64,000 nt of DNA, from the NCBI GenBank assembly GCA_900065925.1, contig LN890280.1, positions 488,451 through 552,450 on the forward strand, in the 5' to 3' direction. This DNA is from Nitrosotalea devaniterrae (GTDB taxonomy: Archaea; Thermoproteota; Nitrososphaeria; Nitrososphaerales; Nitrosopumilaceae). Below are positions 26,347-35,867 of the stretch, one piece after another (the stretch's first letter is position 1; every line of letters starts with the position of its first letter). Position numbers and translations under genes: made by a program. The notes beneath the pieces were generated by a model. It was given only the letters and a program-made list of their open reading frames with translations. It was not told the DNA's origin and did not search any database.

Positions 26347-26361
26347 TCCCCCCGGGCCCGC
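26347..26361 (+). repeat. Middle att site (attR of element 1, attL of element 2)
   Basis: Exact copy of the 15-bp tRNA-Arg 3' end core at 6693-6707. A second integrase gene starts 44 bases downstream in the same direction, so the site serves both as right end of element 1 and left end of a second insertion. Confidence 0.8.
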
Positions 26362-26404
26362 TACAATAATGTCCTTTTTAGAGTTCCGAACCTAAAGAGG
26401 ATAA

Positions 26405-27697
26405 ATGATGAAGATAAGCAAAAGTGAAATACAAAAAGTCTCAGACGAGCCAATAGGCCTGTTCTATCAGGGGATAAGGGCAGCAGCTACTAAGGAAAAG
26501 TACACCCGCACCTTGAGACGAATCTTATGTGATTTCTTTGAAGATGTTTTAGAAGGTACATTTGAAGAGAGGGCATCACAACTAGTCCACAAGGCAAAAT
26601 CCGATCCAGAATGGATTACTAGTTTGTTGCTTACGTTATCCAAGAGACTCAAGGAAAGAACTGACCTTCCAAGGACAAATGATGATTATCTTAGCCCGAA
26701 TTCTTTTCCAAGATTCTTCAAGCCAATCAGAAAATTGCTTGACATGAATGATGTTCCGGTTGCATGGAAAAGAATCTACTATACATTTCCACAACGTGAC
26801 AATACATATTCTGACAGCAGAGGATACACAAGAGAAGAGATACAAAAGATGCTTGGGTTTACCAGAGGTCCAATGGACAAAGCCTTGATCCTGGTTGCTG
26901 CAAGCTCAGGAATTCGTGGTGGAGGTTTTATGCTATACTGGAATGATTTGATGCCAGTCTACAAGGTGGACGACAAGATTGTCTTTGATATTACAGAATC
27001 AGAAGAATCAAGGGCGCAGATTGTCTGTGCAACTCTTACCGTATATCGCAAGACACAGGAAGAGTATCCTGCATTTATCACGCCGGAAGCTTACAATGCG
27101 ATTATGGATTACAGATTGAAATGGATCAAGGAAGTTGGAAAAGAACCACTGCCAACTGATCCATTGTTCAAAGAAGCGGGACCATTTGCTACTATGCTAA
27201 AAGTTGATGCGGTAAAAAGAAGGATTACGCGAGTTGCAGAAAATGCAGGAATTCGAAAACCACTTGTAAAAGGCAAACGAAAGCACGAAGTTCCAATAAT
27301 GAACGGGTTTAGGAGATTTTTCAACAAAATAAACAAGGAGACCATATCAAAAGATTCACCGCTTGCTGCATTGATCAAAAAAGAGTACATGATGGATCAT
27401 GTTGGCCTTGTCAAGCTTGATCGGAACTATTTCAAGGCACATATTTCCGAATTGGTAGAGGAATACCTCAACGCGGTTCCATCTCTTACGATATCTGATG
27501 AGGAACGAGAAAAGGCACTGAACAAGAAACTGCGTATTGAGAACAAGGACCTGTATCAAAAGAACGTAAGGATTGCCGAACTAGAAAAGAACCAGGAGAT
27601 GATGACCAGGTGGATGATGAGGTTCAAGGAAATTCATCCCGAGATGTTTACGGAAGAGGTTTTTGTGGGAGGAGTTAAGACACAGCAAAGATCCTGA
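26405..27697 (+). CDS. Tyrosine recombinase (integrase) of element 2
   Basis: 430 aa; start ATG 26405 or 26408. The catalytic order is Arg171 in SSGIRGGG, Asn300-x2-Arg303 in MNGFRRFF, His332 in MMDHVG and Tyr342 in RNYFK. Asn replaces the His of the HxxR box. It resembles the first integrase in layout (EKYTRTLRR core-binding region, C-terminal helices) but is clearly a different lineage. Its site next to the middle att suggests it used the same tRNA-Arg target. Confidence 0.88.
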   Translation: MMKISKSEIQKVSDEPIGLFYQGIRAAATKEKYTRTLRRILCDFFEDVLEGTFEERASQLVHKAKSDPEWITSLLLTLSKRLKERTDLPRTNDDYLSPNSFPRFFKPIRKLLDMNDVPVAWKRIYYTFPQRDNTYSDSRGYTREEIQKMLGFTRGPMDKALILVAASSGIRGGGFMLYWNDLMPVYKVDDKIVFDITESEESRAQIVCATLTVYRKTQEEYPAFITPEAYNAIMDYRLKWIKEVGKEPLPTDPLFKEAGPFATMLKVDAVKRRITRVAENAGIRKPLVKGKRKHEVPIMNGFRRFFNKINKETISKDSPLAALIKKEYMMDHVGLVKLDRNYFKAHISELVEEYLNAVPSLTISDEEREKALNKKLRIENKDLYQKNVRIAELEKNQEMMTRWMMRFKEIHPEMFTEEVFVGGVKTQQRS

Positions 27698-27718
27698 ATC
27701 TGTACACTTGAGAAATAC

Positions 27719-30337
27719 TTATTTTTGAATTTCACTTAGCAATGAATCAAATTCATCACGCCAAAATCTATCTGTTTTATCCTTGAATATTTCTTGTATT
27801 TTTTCTGTGTTGGCCTTTAACCATTGTTTACATTCGTTGATATTCTCTATGTGTTTTGGTATGATTTTAGTAATGGAAATGGCATTGTTTCTAGAAAATC
27901 CTAGATTCATTAAAAAGTAAACCCGCTTGTCGTACGCTCCTATTTCTAGATGGTCGGCAAGATTAGAATATGATTTCAGTTCTAATTTGTTTTCTCTAAT
28001 TACTAGTTCTAGTATATCGGAATAACATTGGAGACCTCTTGTGTATGAAAATCTTAAATCATTTTCTAGAATATCGTCTACCTTATCGATTAATTTGTTA
28101 ATTTCTTTTTTTGTAAGTGTAGATTTTTTCCTATGTTTTTCTTCATAATATATGCGACTTTCAAGTATCTGTTTGTAGTATTTTTGATTGATCCAATCTC
28201 CTGCTATGTGCGTACAATCAATTATGGAATTTTTTCGCTGATCTGGAGTTAGCAAAAATTTGTAAATCAATTCAAAAACACCATGTAGCTTTGCAGAAAT
28301 TTGAATATCTCCTGGTTCTGGAATAACTGGTGGTCTGTAGCGATTTTTTAGATAAAGATAAAGCTGTAGTTGTAAACGTGGATCTATGGATTTGTTTCTG
28401 AGTATTGTTTTTTTATCTAAAATTGCGAGCTTTAATGATATATCCTGAAGAATCTTGCCAATTTGATTAATTCGTATTGGTGATATTTCTGGATATTTTG
28501 TTTCTAAATTGCTAAGAAAATGCTGTTCAGGATCTCGAATTTGATTGATAATTAAACTCGTAGCCACTCCTAAGACGTTCTTTTTTCCATGTTTGAGACC
28601 TTGATATTCCTCTAAATGTGAAACTAACAATTCTGCATCAATAGTGAGAGTTAACTCTGTAGAACTTTGTACATCTTCAAGTTCATCTTTAAACGCATCT
28701 TTGCCTTCCTTCCACTCCTCTATATCTACACAGTAAATATTTCCATAATAGTCCTTGCCTAATCTTCCTGCTCTTCCTGCTAGATTTTTTATAGTAAATC
28801 GATCCATTTCGTTTTGTGAACCTTTCTTTGGTTTGTAGAGTACAATATTTTTAGCAGGGAGATTAACGCCTTCTAATAGCGTACTAGTACAGCATAAGTA
28901 ATCTATTGTCTTTTTTTCAAACAAACGTTGAATTAAAAATCTAACAAAATTTGGCATTTTACCATAATGATAACCTATTCCATGGCTCAAATAATCAATT
29001 AAATCATAATCTGAATGAACATTTTTCTTAAGAAATTCAATTGTTTCAGATATCTCACTAGATATTTGAAATTCTTTCTTTTCATTTGCAATAGCTTCTG
29101 ATACATTTTTACATTCAGTAGGTTTTGTGCAGTATACTATTGTGTGACCCCTACCACTTAGTAATTTTGCGGCAATCCATGCTTTTGTTTCATATTGCGT
29201 AGTAGGTAGATTTTCTTCTAATTCGATTGTTTCTATATTGATCGTAGATTTTAACTCCTCTGAGAAAATTGATACATCTACTTTTCTTTTTTCAATAAAA
29301 TTTATAAAAAAAACATTTCGTCCTACTGGAGATCTGGATGAAGGTAAAACCTCTATCTCTTTAATTGAAAAAATATCCTTGAAGTTCTCTAAACTCTTCA
29401 TATATGGAGAAATACACACTATCTGAGTAGTTGGATTCTGCAGTAATAATTCACTGACCGAATCCTCTAGGATGACTCCGCGCTCGGCATCTTTAATTTT
29501 CTGAGCTTCATCAATAACTACTAAATCGATTTTCATATTATATCCCCTTGATTGAATATATTGTAATCTCTCTTGGGTGAATATCAGAATCTTCCTCTTT
29601 GCTTTTTCTAAATATTCTATGTTTATGTCATTTACTGAGCTAACAATTTGAACATCATTTTGATTTGTAAATTCTAAAATCTTGATTAAACTTCTATGTA
29701 CATCGTCTATTAGCGCTCTTGTTGGCACTATGAACAAAACAGTGTATGTTTCAGCTGTAAGAATTTTATAAATGGCATAATTGTGAATTATGAATGATTT
29801 TCCTGCAGATGTAGGTGCAGAATATGCAACATTTTTCCCTTTCATTAAAGATCTAAATACGTCTGATTGAAAATCTGTGAAGTTTTTATTTTTATCGAAA
29901 ATCTCAAATTGATTAAGAAATTTTTTTGCAAATATTTCGGGAAATTTTAATTCAAGGAATACTGAAGAATCCTTGCTATTAGTAAACGAAAAATAATCTC
30001 TTCCTTTTTTTTCTGATATGATCTGCTCTATGGTGGGTAAATCCCCTAGACGACATAGTACCAATTCGGTTAAAAATTGAATGTTTGCTATTTTTTTCCC
30101 AAATTGATTCATAAGAAAAATAGCTACTTTGAATGCAATTTTCTGATGATCTGATATTTTACTTAATGCTAAAATTGCCGCACTTTCAGCAAGTTTCTTA
30201 ATACGTGCACCTGATAATTCTGTTTCATGATTATGAGATTTTAATTCTGAAGATAAGAGCCAAGTATAATCAGATCTGAAATTAGTATCTGCATAGATTT
30301 CATCACAGAGTTCTTGTATGATTGATTCTGACATCAA
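27719..30337 (-). CDS. hamB: Hachiman helicase HamB
   Basis: 872 aa SF2 helicase. Walker A APTSAGKS at 174-181, DEAQ at 276-279 and the motif VI region NLAGRAGRLGKDYYG near 540 are clear. The N-terminal 150 residues are helical and specific to the family; the C-terminal 300 are also helical. It follows hamA with a 4-bp overlap. In Hachiman, HamB scans DNA and holds HamA inactive until it meets damaged or phage DNA. Pairing with a DUF1837 protein makes the assignment firm. Confidence 0.85.
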   Translation of the reverse strand: MMSESIIQELCDEIYADTNFRSDYTWLLSSELKSHNHETELSGARIKKLAESAAILALSKISDHQKIAFKVAIFLMNQFGKKIANIQFLTELVLCRLGDLPTIEQIISEKKGRDYFSFTNSKDSSVFLELKFPEIFAKKFLNQFEIFDKNKNFTDFQSDVFRSLMKGKNVAYSAPTSAGKSFIIHNYAIYKILTAETYTVLFIVPTRALIDDVHRSLIKILEFTNQNDVQIVSSVNDINIEYLEKAKRKILIFTQERLQYIQSRGYNMKIDLVVIDEAQKIKDAERGVILEDSVSELLLQNPTTQIVCISPYMKSLENFKDIFSIKEIEVLPSSRSPVGRNVFFINFIEKRKVDVSIFSEELKSTINIETIELEENLPTTQYETKAWIAAKLLSGRGHTIVYCTKPTECKNVSEAIANEKKEFQISSEISETIEFLKKNVHSDYDLIDYLSHGIGYHYGKMPNFVRFLIQRLFEKKTIDYLCCTSTLLEGVNLPAKNIVLYKPKKGSQNEMDRFTIKNLAGRAGRLGKDYYGNIYCVDIEEWKEGKDAFKDELEDVQSSTELTLTIDAELLVSHLEEYQGLKHGKKNVLGVATSLIINQIRDPEQHFLSNLETKYPEISPIRINQIGKILQDISLKLAILDKKTILRNKSIDPRLQLQLYLYLKNRYRPPVIPEPGDIQISAKLHGVFELIYKFLLTPDQRKNSIIDCTHIAGDWINQKYYKQILESRIYYEEKHRKKSTLTKKEINKLIDKVDDILENDLRFSYTRGLQCYSDILELVIRENKLELKSYSNLADHLEIGAYDKRVYFLMNLGFSRNNAISITKIIPKHIENINECKQWLKANTEKIQEIFKDKTDRFWRDEFDSLLSEIQK

Positions 30338-31254
30338 ATCTCCTCATTGAATTTTATGCTGAATCTTTCTTCATCTCGGAAAGGAAGTAGATACACCATG
30401 AAATTTTTATCTTTAATGGATTCTTCTGACTTGATCCTCTCAGAAATACTGTGTGAATATCGCTTACATTCTTCCTCATATTTTTTTTGTAGATGTTCGG
30501 ATAATTCTTGTTTCCCGCGATTTGATAGATTTTGTAGTATATTCCAATCAAAACATAACAATAATGAATATGAATGACCTAGATCTTTTTTATTTGAAGT
30601 ATAAGGGTTAAGAAGCTTAACTACTTCTTTTGTAAATTTGCCAAATTTTGTTTTATCTATAAAGCTTGAAACAATATTTATTTCATCTATGTCATCATAA
30701 TTTTTTTCAAATTCTGAAATTGAAGACATGGCATCATTGAGTGATGTTCCAAACTCCTTTCTCATCTTGGATTCTCCGTAGTGAATTATTATCTTATCTC
30801 TAACCACCTGCAAATGAATTGCATCCATTCCAAAAAATGGCCAGTCCGAACTAGTTTTAAGCTGCATTTTGCTTACCACTTGACTTATACCTTCTGACTC
30901 AAGTAATAAAAAAAGGATTAATTCTCCAACCTCCCCAGTATTTCTCATTTTTCGTTGAAATTTCTTTCGTGCTCTATAAATCAGATCTGTAATGTTTCTT
31001 ATTTCGTCTGCTCTTTTCTGGCTTATTTGATTCTTATAATCTCCATAATTGAGAACATAAAAAACTACATTAGTTTTTAAAAATTCTAAAAAATCACTTT
31101 CTCTAATTGAATCAGATGTAGTCTTTATCATCAGAAATCTACATGATAAATTATTGTCTATTTTTTCTTTAGTGATTTCCAAAATTTTCTTTAATTCTTT
31201 TTCTGTTATTGGTTGAGCTTGTGCAATCTGATTTTTTAATTCTTGAATATCCAA
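30334..31254 (-). CDS. hamA: Hachiman nuclease HamA (DUF1837)
   Basis: 306 aa. The DUF1837 core is readable: GEVGELILFLLLES near 107-120, Asp144 in FFGMDAIHL and Glu161-x-Lys163 in YGESKMRKEFG, giving a PD-(D/E)xK nuclease site. HamA degrades DNA non-specifically when released by HamB. It overlaps hamB by four bases. The pair is complete and shows no disruption. Confidence 0.85.
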   Translation of the reverse strand: MDIQELKNQIAQAQPITEKELKKILEITKEKIDNNLSCRFLMIKTTSDSIRESDFLEFLKTNVVFYVLNYGDYKNQISQKRADEIRNITDLIYRARKKFQRKMRNTGEVGELILFLLLESEGISQVVSKMQLKTSSDWPFFGMDAIHLQVVRDKIIIHYGESKMRKEFGTSLNDAMSSISEFEKNYDDIDEINIVSSFIDKTKFGKFTKEVVKLLNPYTSNKKDLGHSYSLLLCFDWNILQNLSNRGKQELSEHLQKKYEEECKRYSHSISERIKSEESIKDKNFMVYLLPFRDEERFSIKFNEEI

Positions 31255-31327
31255 TACGATTCAACAGATACTATGTGTGTGATTAGAAAAACATTGTGTT
31301 GATTTCATTTTTTGTTAATGTTGTTAT

Positions 31328-31480
31328 CTAGGTGTTTTTTACTAATTTTGTTTCCCACTCTTTATCTGGAAAAACTTGGTCACAGAATTCTGACATTTCA
31401 TTGAATTTTTCTGCATTCAAATGAATGTCTACATACTTTCCACCTTCGATGTTGAATCTCACAACATATGTTTCTGACAT
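31328..31480 (-). CDS. Small hypothetical protein upstream of hamA
   Basis: 50 aa: MSETYVVRFNIEGGKYVDIH, then EKFNEMSEFCDQVFPDKEW. The beta-hairpin-like start and codon use look genuine. It reads in the same direction as hamAB, 73 bases ahead of the hamA start. Function unknown; possibly an accessory or regulator of the system. Confidence 0.45.
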   Translation of the reverse strand: MSETYVVRFNIEGGKYVDIHLNAEKFNEMSEFCDQVFPDKEWETKLVKNT

Positions 31481-31538
31481 ATGATGATGAAACAAATGTT
31501 AATTAATAAAGTAGGCAGTTATTATAAAATAACCCGAT

Positions 31539-31775
31539 ATGACTATTTCTACTGATGATGGTAACCGGATACCCGGAGATCGTATCATTAAATGGAGTAA
31601 TACTCCTATGTCCATTGAGGATATTGGTAAAATACTTCTATTGATGTGGGAAAATGAAGATCTGAGACATCCTCCACCTCAGAGAGGAGCTAGAATGTTA
31701 TTAGATTTTATTAATGAATTATTTGACACTAGAAAAATTACTGATGATTTACTCCACAAATATTATTTGAAGTGA
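31539..31775 (+). CDS. Small hypothetical protein
   Basis: 78 aa, starts MTISTDDGNRIPGDRIIKWS. A helical C-terminal half (QRGARMLLDFINELFDTRKI) is visible. Divergent from the 50-aa gene and ahead of the wHTH-kinase operon. Family not recognised. Confidence 0.4.
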   Translation: MTISTDDGNRIPGDRIIKWSNTPMSIEDIGKILLLMWENEDLRHPPPQRGARMLLDFINELFDTRKITDDLLHKYYLK

Positions 31776-31912
31776 TCAAATCTTCTAAATTGTTGCATTA
31801 ATAGCATGTCTTCTAGTTGAACCGATTGTCATATAAAATTACATGTAGTGATTACCTTATTGGTAATTACATATATAGAAAGTTCATATATTTCCATATC
31901 TGAAATATACCG

Positions 31913-32221
31913 ATGGTAAAAAATACGCTTTCGAAGGAAAATATATCAAATTACATTAATATTCAAAAAAATATTATGAATGAGAAAAGACTCCAAATAT
32001 TATTGCTACTTCAAACAGAACAAAAAAGCTGGAGTCAATTAATGCAAGAACTAGATCTACGAAATCCTAAATTGTTACATGATCATATTTCTACACTACG
32101 TCTTGCCAATCTAATAGAAAAAAATGATAAAGGATTTTATCAAAATACAAAATTTGGAGAAACATGGTTAACTGCTAACATAAAATTAATGAATACCCTG
32201 AATAAAAATGATCAAAAGTAA
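31913..32221 (+). CDS. Winged-helix regulator ahead of kinase gene
   Basis: 102 aa. The ArsR-like pattern EKRLQILLLLQTEQKSWSQL followed by LLHDHISTLRLANLIEKNDKGF forms helix-turn-helix plus wing (residues 24-80). It overlaps the kinase-ATPase gene by 14 bases, so it is translationally coupled and probably regulates the operon. A TATA-like stretch lies near 31865-31890. Confidence 0.65.
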   Translation: MVKNTLSKENISNYINIQKNIMNEKRLQILLLLQTEQKSWSQLMQELDLRNPKLLHDHISTLRLANLIEKNDKGFYQNTKFGETWLTANIKLMNTLNKNDQK

Positions 32222-34697
32222 AAGCACATCGCCAATTTTACCTTCTCTATGTGGAATGCACATCGGAAAATACGTCATTGGAAAAGAAATTGATGAAGGA
32301 GGATTTGGAGTTATGTATGAAGCTATTGACACAACCCTGGATAATAGGGTAGCAATTAAATTTCTGAAAAGTACTAGCAATTCAAAATGGATGGATGAGG
32401 CTCGAAAAGCTGCTAAATTACAAAATGTTCCTCAAATAGCTACGGTGATAGAATTTAAAGAAGAGAAAAAAATCGTAGGGCAACAGGAGTATACCTTAAG
32501 ATACATAGTATGGCAATTTGTTGAGGGTCAGACTCTAGAAAAGTTTCTTGATCAAACTGATCATTTATCCACTTCTTCTATTGTGAACCTTGTTACAGAA
32601 ATATGTATGGGAATAGCAGCTATGAGGGAAGTTGGTCTGGAACATGGTGATCTACACCCTCGCAACATAATGATAGTACCACCAAAATCATATGATCCTT
32701 GGAAAAGATATGGAATTAAAATACTTGATTTTGGGTTGGCAGGATCCTATAGGGGCGAATCATTTGTTGATGATATGGAATATGTCAGATTCATTCTATT
32801 TGATTGTTGGAATCGGAATCAATATTATGCAGGAGAGAAACTAGCTCAAGATAGAAAATTTCACCACTTACTTACTGATATTATAAATAGAATGGAAGAT
32901 CCTATTCTAGAAAGAAGATTAAAAAATCCATTGGATGTCATTCACCGAATTCATGATATTACGGAACAATCAAAAATTACTGAACCTATACAGAATACTA
33001 AACTACGAACACCTTTTGAATATACTAGTGCAGAAGAAATGCCTGAGGATTCTGATTTATTATCTGCACTCTATGCAGATAATGTTCCTTGGTTAAAAGA
33101 AGTAACTAGTTTTGGAACAGTAATAATTTCAGGACCACGTGGATCAGGAAAATCCATGATTCTAAAAAATATGCGTTTAATAACAAAATTAGCATCATTT
33201 GAATTTGATAAACAAGAATTTGATAAACTGGGTTTTTTGGGATTCTATGTTCATTCTCAACAAAATCTGTATATCCCATTCGCAGGAACTTCTTTTAAAG
33301 AAAAAGATATCAAAACTCAAGAAAAATTTGTACATTATCTAAATCTGTTATTTACATCTGAAATATTAGAAGCACTCATTTCGCTAGAATCACGCAATTT
33401 CATCCTTTTGTCACCAAATACAAAAATTTCTCTTTATGAGTTTATGGAAGGAAAGGTTCTTCAGAAGAAACTAACAAAAGAATTTCTTTCAGTAGAAAAT
33501 ATTCTCATTGAGTTAAAATCAATTATTGAAAAGGAAATTTTACTTGCACAAAGTAAGATTGTGTTTAATAAAAAACTTCAAAAGATGACACGCGTAGGAT
33601 ATCTTACTGAATTAGTTACTTTTCTATCAAATAATGTATTTCGCAATTCTAGACCGTTCTATTTCTTACTTGATGACTATTCTAATCCTAAAGTCCCATT
33701 CGATATTCAAAAATCACTAAATCGAATTATAGGATTTAGGAATAGTAAATATTGTTTTAAAATTACCACTGAAAAATTAGGTTTTATTCCACAAGATTTG
33801 GATGGCAAATTTTTACAACAGGATAGAGAATTTACTTATTTAGATTTAGGTGGGCGTTACATAAAATACGATGGATCCCAAAGAAAAGAATTCATCAAAG
33901 AGATTATCGCTCGTAGGTTAAAACGTGCAGAGATTAACCTAGATCCAGATCAATTTTTTGGCAATAGACGTCACAATAACATAGCTGAAGCTCTTCTATT
34001 TGAAAAACAAGGTCATAAAAAGAAAAATACACGTGTGATATATTCTGGTTTTGAAACAATTTACAGATTATGCATGGGCGATGTTGGTACAATACTAACA
34101 TTATGCAGAGATATCTATGCTGTATGGATTTCAAAAAAACAAACAATTGATGAACCCGTAGATTATAAAATACAAGACAAAGCTATTCGTGATTTTTCGA
34201 AACGACGATTAGATTCAATTAAGGAATTACCAATCTACGGAGAACAGCTTTATAGATTAGTTGAAGTGTTTGGAGATATTTCTAAAAAATATTTATATGA
34301 ATATTCGAAATCTTCTACCAATTATGATTACAGGGAAGTATTGAGAATTGATCTTGTCGAAAATCCTAACTGTCTGAAGGGTGAGGCAAAAGAATTACTT
34401 ACAAAGTTAATTACAGAACATATTTTTCTTGATGCTGGCACAGCATATCCATTGGGAAAGGGAATTTCTAATATACAATTAATTTTACGGCCAATATACA
34501 CTCCAGTACTAAAAATTAGTTATACAAATAGGTATGCTGTACGAATGTCATGTAGTCAATTGAAAGGATTTTTATCAAATCCTGAAAAATTCATACAAAG
34601 CGGAAATAGATTTCTAAATCTTGTATCTAATGATGGTACATCTATAGATGGTAAAACTCTCACATTGGATTCCTATTATGATGGAGTAGAGAAATAA
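32208..34697 (+). CDS. Protein kinase fused to P-loop ATPase
   Basis: 829 aa. Residues 15-260 are a eukaryotic-type Ser/Thr kinase: Gly loop GKEIDEGGFGVMYEA, VAIKF, catalytic HGDLHPRN (Asp148) and DFG at 174-176. HGD replaces the usual HRD, as in ABC1/aminoglycoside-kinase-like loops. A P-loop NTPase follows (SGPRGSGKS near 308-316), then about 500 residues resembling Orc/Cdc6 or STAND ATPases with a possible winged helix. No membrane segment. The fusion in a defence island suggests a signalling NTPase that phosphorylates targets on infection; this is inference. Confidence 0.7.
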   Translation: MIKSKSTSPILPSLCGMHIGKYVIGKEIDEGGFGVMYEAIDTTLDNRVAIKFLKSTSNSKWMDEARKAAKLQNVPQIATVIEFKEEKKIVGQQEYTLRYIVWQFVEGQTLEKFLDQTDHLSTSSIVNLVTEICMGIAAMREVGLEHGDLHPRNIMIVPPKSYDPWKRYGIKILDFGLAGSYRGESFVDDMEYVRFILFDCWNRNQYYAGEKLAQDRKFHHLLTDIINRMEDPILERRLKNPLDVIHRIHDITEQSKITEPIQNTKLRTPFEYTSAEEMPEDSDLLSALYADNVPWLKEVTSFGTVIISGPRGSGKSMILKNMRLITKLASFEFDKQEFDKLGFLGFYVHSQQNLYIPFAGTSFKEKDIKTQEKFVHYLNLLFTSEILEALISLESRNFILLSPNTKISLYEFMEGKVLQKKLTKEFLSVENILIELKSIIEKEILLAQSKIVFNKKLQKMTRVGYLTELVTFLSNNVFRNSRPFYFLLDDYSNPKVPFDIQKSLNRIIGFRNSKYCFKITTEKLGFIPQDLDGKFLQQDREFTYLDLGGRYIKYDGSQRKEFIKEIIARRLKRAEINLDPDQFFGNRRHNNIAEALLFEKQGHKKKNTRVIYSGFETIYRLCMGDVGTILTLCRDIYAVWISKKQTIDEPVDYKIQDKAIRDFSKRRLDSIKELPIYGEQLYRLVEVFGDISKKYLYEYSKSSTNYDYREVLRIDLVENPNCLKGEAKELLTKLITEHIFLDAGTAYPLGKGISNIQLILRPIYTPVLKISYTNRYAVRMSCSQLKGFLSNPEKFIQSGNRFLNLVSNDGTSIDGKTLTLDSYYDGVEK

Positions 34698-34698
34698 T

Positions 34699-35727
34699 TT
34701 GGGATTCAAATATCCAAAATTCGAGAAGTTATCTAATACCGATAAACTATATGATCTATACATTTGTGCTTTGGGGTTTGAAGATAGGAGCCTAGGTAGC
34801 AATAACAAGATATTGAAAAGTGGTATTCAAGCAAAATATTCTATAATACTTCAGTATACTACAAATAAGAAAGATAATGAAGAGAATAAATCTGATTTTG
34901 AAAGAATAATTGGAAAAATTTCTAATGACTTTTGTTATATAAAGTATGATTTTTCAAAAAGAAATCAATTCGGCGAACGTTTGGTTAATATCTTGCATAA
35001 AAAACACATTTCAGGAAACTCTGCTATCATAAACATAACAAGTTTTACAACTCATGCATTACTGTGGATTCTAAATTATTTATTGGATAATTTCAACGAA
35101 ATAAAAATTGTTTACACATCACCAAAACGATACAATCTACAATCAGAAAATGATAGATCATTTGCTGCGGGTGTAAAAGACATATTTACAATACCTGAGT
35201 TTATTGGAGCGAATCTTCCAGGTTATATGACATTACTAGTTATTCTTCTGGGTTATGATTTGATTCGAGCTAGAGGTGTGATGACACAAATTCAACCTTC
35301 AAAAAAAATTGGAATTATCCCAAAACCAACTACTCCCAATATGAATAATGAATTTCAGAAGAATAATGCTGCACACTCGATAAGTTTTAGTCATAATGAT
35401 AAGTTGATTAAACTTACAATTTTTGATCTGAAATCACTAATTAAATCATTGATAGATGTCCGATTAGATCACGTGGAAAATTACAATATATTGCTGGCAC
35501 TAAATGGCAGCAAACTCCATGCGGTCGCAGCGCTATTATTTGCTAAAAAATTTCATGACATTCAATTAATTCTATCTACTCCTCTAGAATATTTTCCCAA
35601 AAGCTATTCTGAAGGAACTGGTGACACATACACAATTACCATTACAAAAGATTGGCTCATACGATTCCTACACGAAAAATCACACATATTCACTCAACGT
35701 TTAGATCCTATCGATAAACAAAATTGA
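34699..35727 (+). CDS. Rossmann-like partner of the kinase-ATPase
   Basis: 342 aa from TTG 34699, one base after the kinase stop. The N-terminal half has strands typical of a Rossmann fold: LYDLYICALGFEDRS near residue 15, SAIINITSFTTHALLWIL near 113 and EIKIVYTSPKRYN near 135. The NITSFTTH phrase lies where CARF-like proteins have NITGGTK, so a nucleotide-sensing domain is possible. The C-terminal half has a second alpha/beta region (NILLALNGSKLHAVAALLFA). No nuclease motif is seen. Probably a functional partner of the kinase. Confidence 0.5.
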   Translation: MGFKYPKFEKLSNTDKLYDLYICALGFEDRSLGSNNKILKSGIQAKYSIILQYTTNKKDNEENKSDFERIIGKISNDFCYIKYDFSKRNQFGERLVNILHKKHISGNSAIINITSFTTHALLWILNYLLDNFNEIKIVYTSPKRYNLQSENDRSFAAGVKDIFTIPEFIGANLPGYMTLLVILLGYDLIRARGVMTQIQPSKKIGIIPKPTTPNMNNEFQKNNAAHSISFSHNDKLIKLTIFDLKSLIKSLIDVRLDHVENYNILLALNGSKLHAVAALLFAKKFHDIQLILSTPLEYFPKSYSEGTGDTYTITITKDWLIRFLHEKSHIFTQRLDPIDKQN

Positions 35728-35822
35728 AATTCTTGGAACGGATCTGTTGAGATTATGTACTATGTTGTCCTAATTTCAGTACAATCCCCTAGTATTACTG
35801 AATAGAATAATCTTGTGAATCG

Positions 35823-35862
35823 GGCCGGACACGCTACTGTACAGTTCATTTTTGCGTTCCAT
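35823..35862 (-). repeat. 40-bp repeat, copy 1
   Basis: 38 of 40 bases match 38109-38148. It contains the perfect palindrome ACTGTACAGT and on the minus strand begins exactly at an ATG (MERKNELYSSVSG). It lies just downstream of the 35868 gene stop. Confidence 0.75.
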
Positions 35863-35867
35863 TATAT

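Larger units (their letters stand above)
6693..26361 (+). mobile_element. Integrated element 1 at tRNA-Arg, about 19.7 kb
   Basis: It is bounded by exact 15-bp direct repeats (6693-6707, 26347-26361) with a tyrosine integrase next to the left repeat. It carries a plasmid-like part (6.7-13.1 kb: RHH regulators, replication-type ATPase, Zn ribbons, GNAT) and a defence part (13.4-26.2 kb: Cas4-like nuclease, HEPN-like and CARF-wHTH proteins, type I RM, ubiquitin-like module). No capsid or conjugation genes are recognised, so it is best called a cryptic integrated plasmid-like element. Confidence 0.8.
26347..35866 (+). mobile_element. Second tandem integrated element (right end not identified)
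   Basis: It begins at the middle att with its own integrase and carries Hachiman and a kinase/ATPase operon. No third copy of the att core was found to the right, so the stated end is only the boundary to the secreted-protein genes. The true attR may be lost or diverged. Confidence 0.45.

Noticed and set aside
35817-35838. Third att site (GAATCGGGCC...CGCTAC)
   Set aside because: It shares only short words with the att core and belongs to a 40-bp repeat also found at 38109, so it is not a tRNA-derived att.
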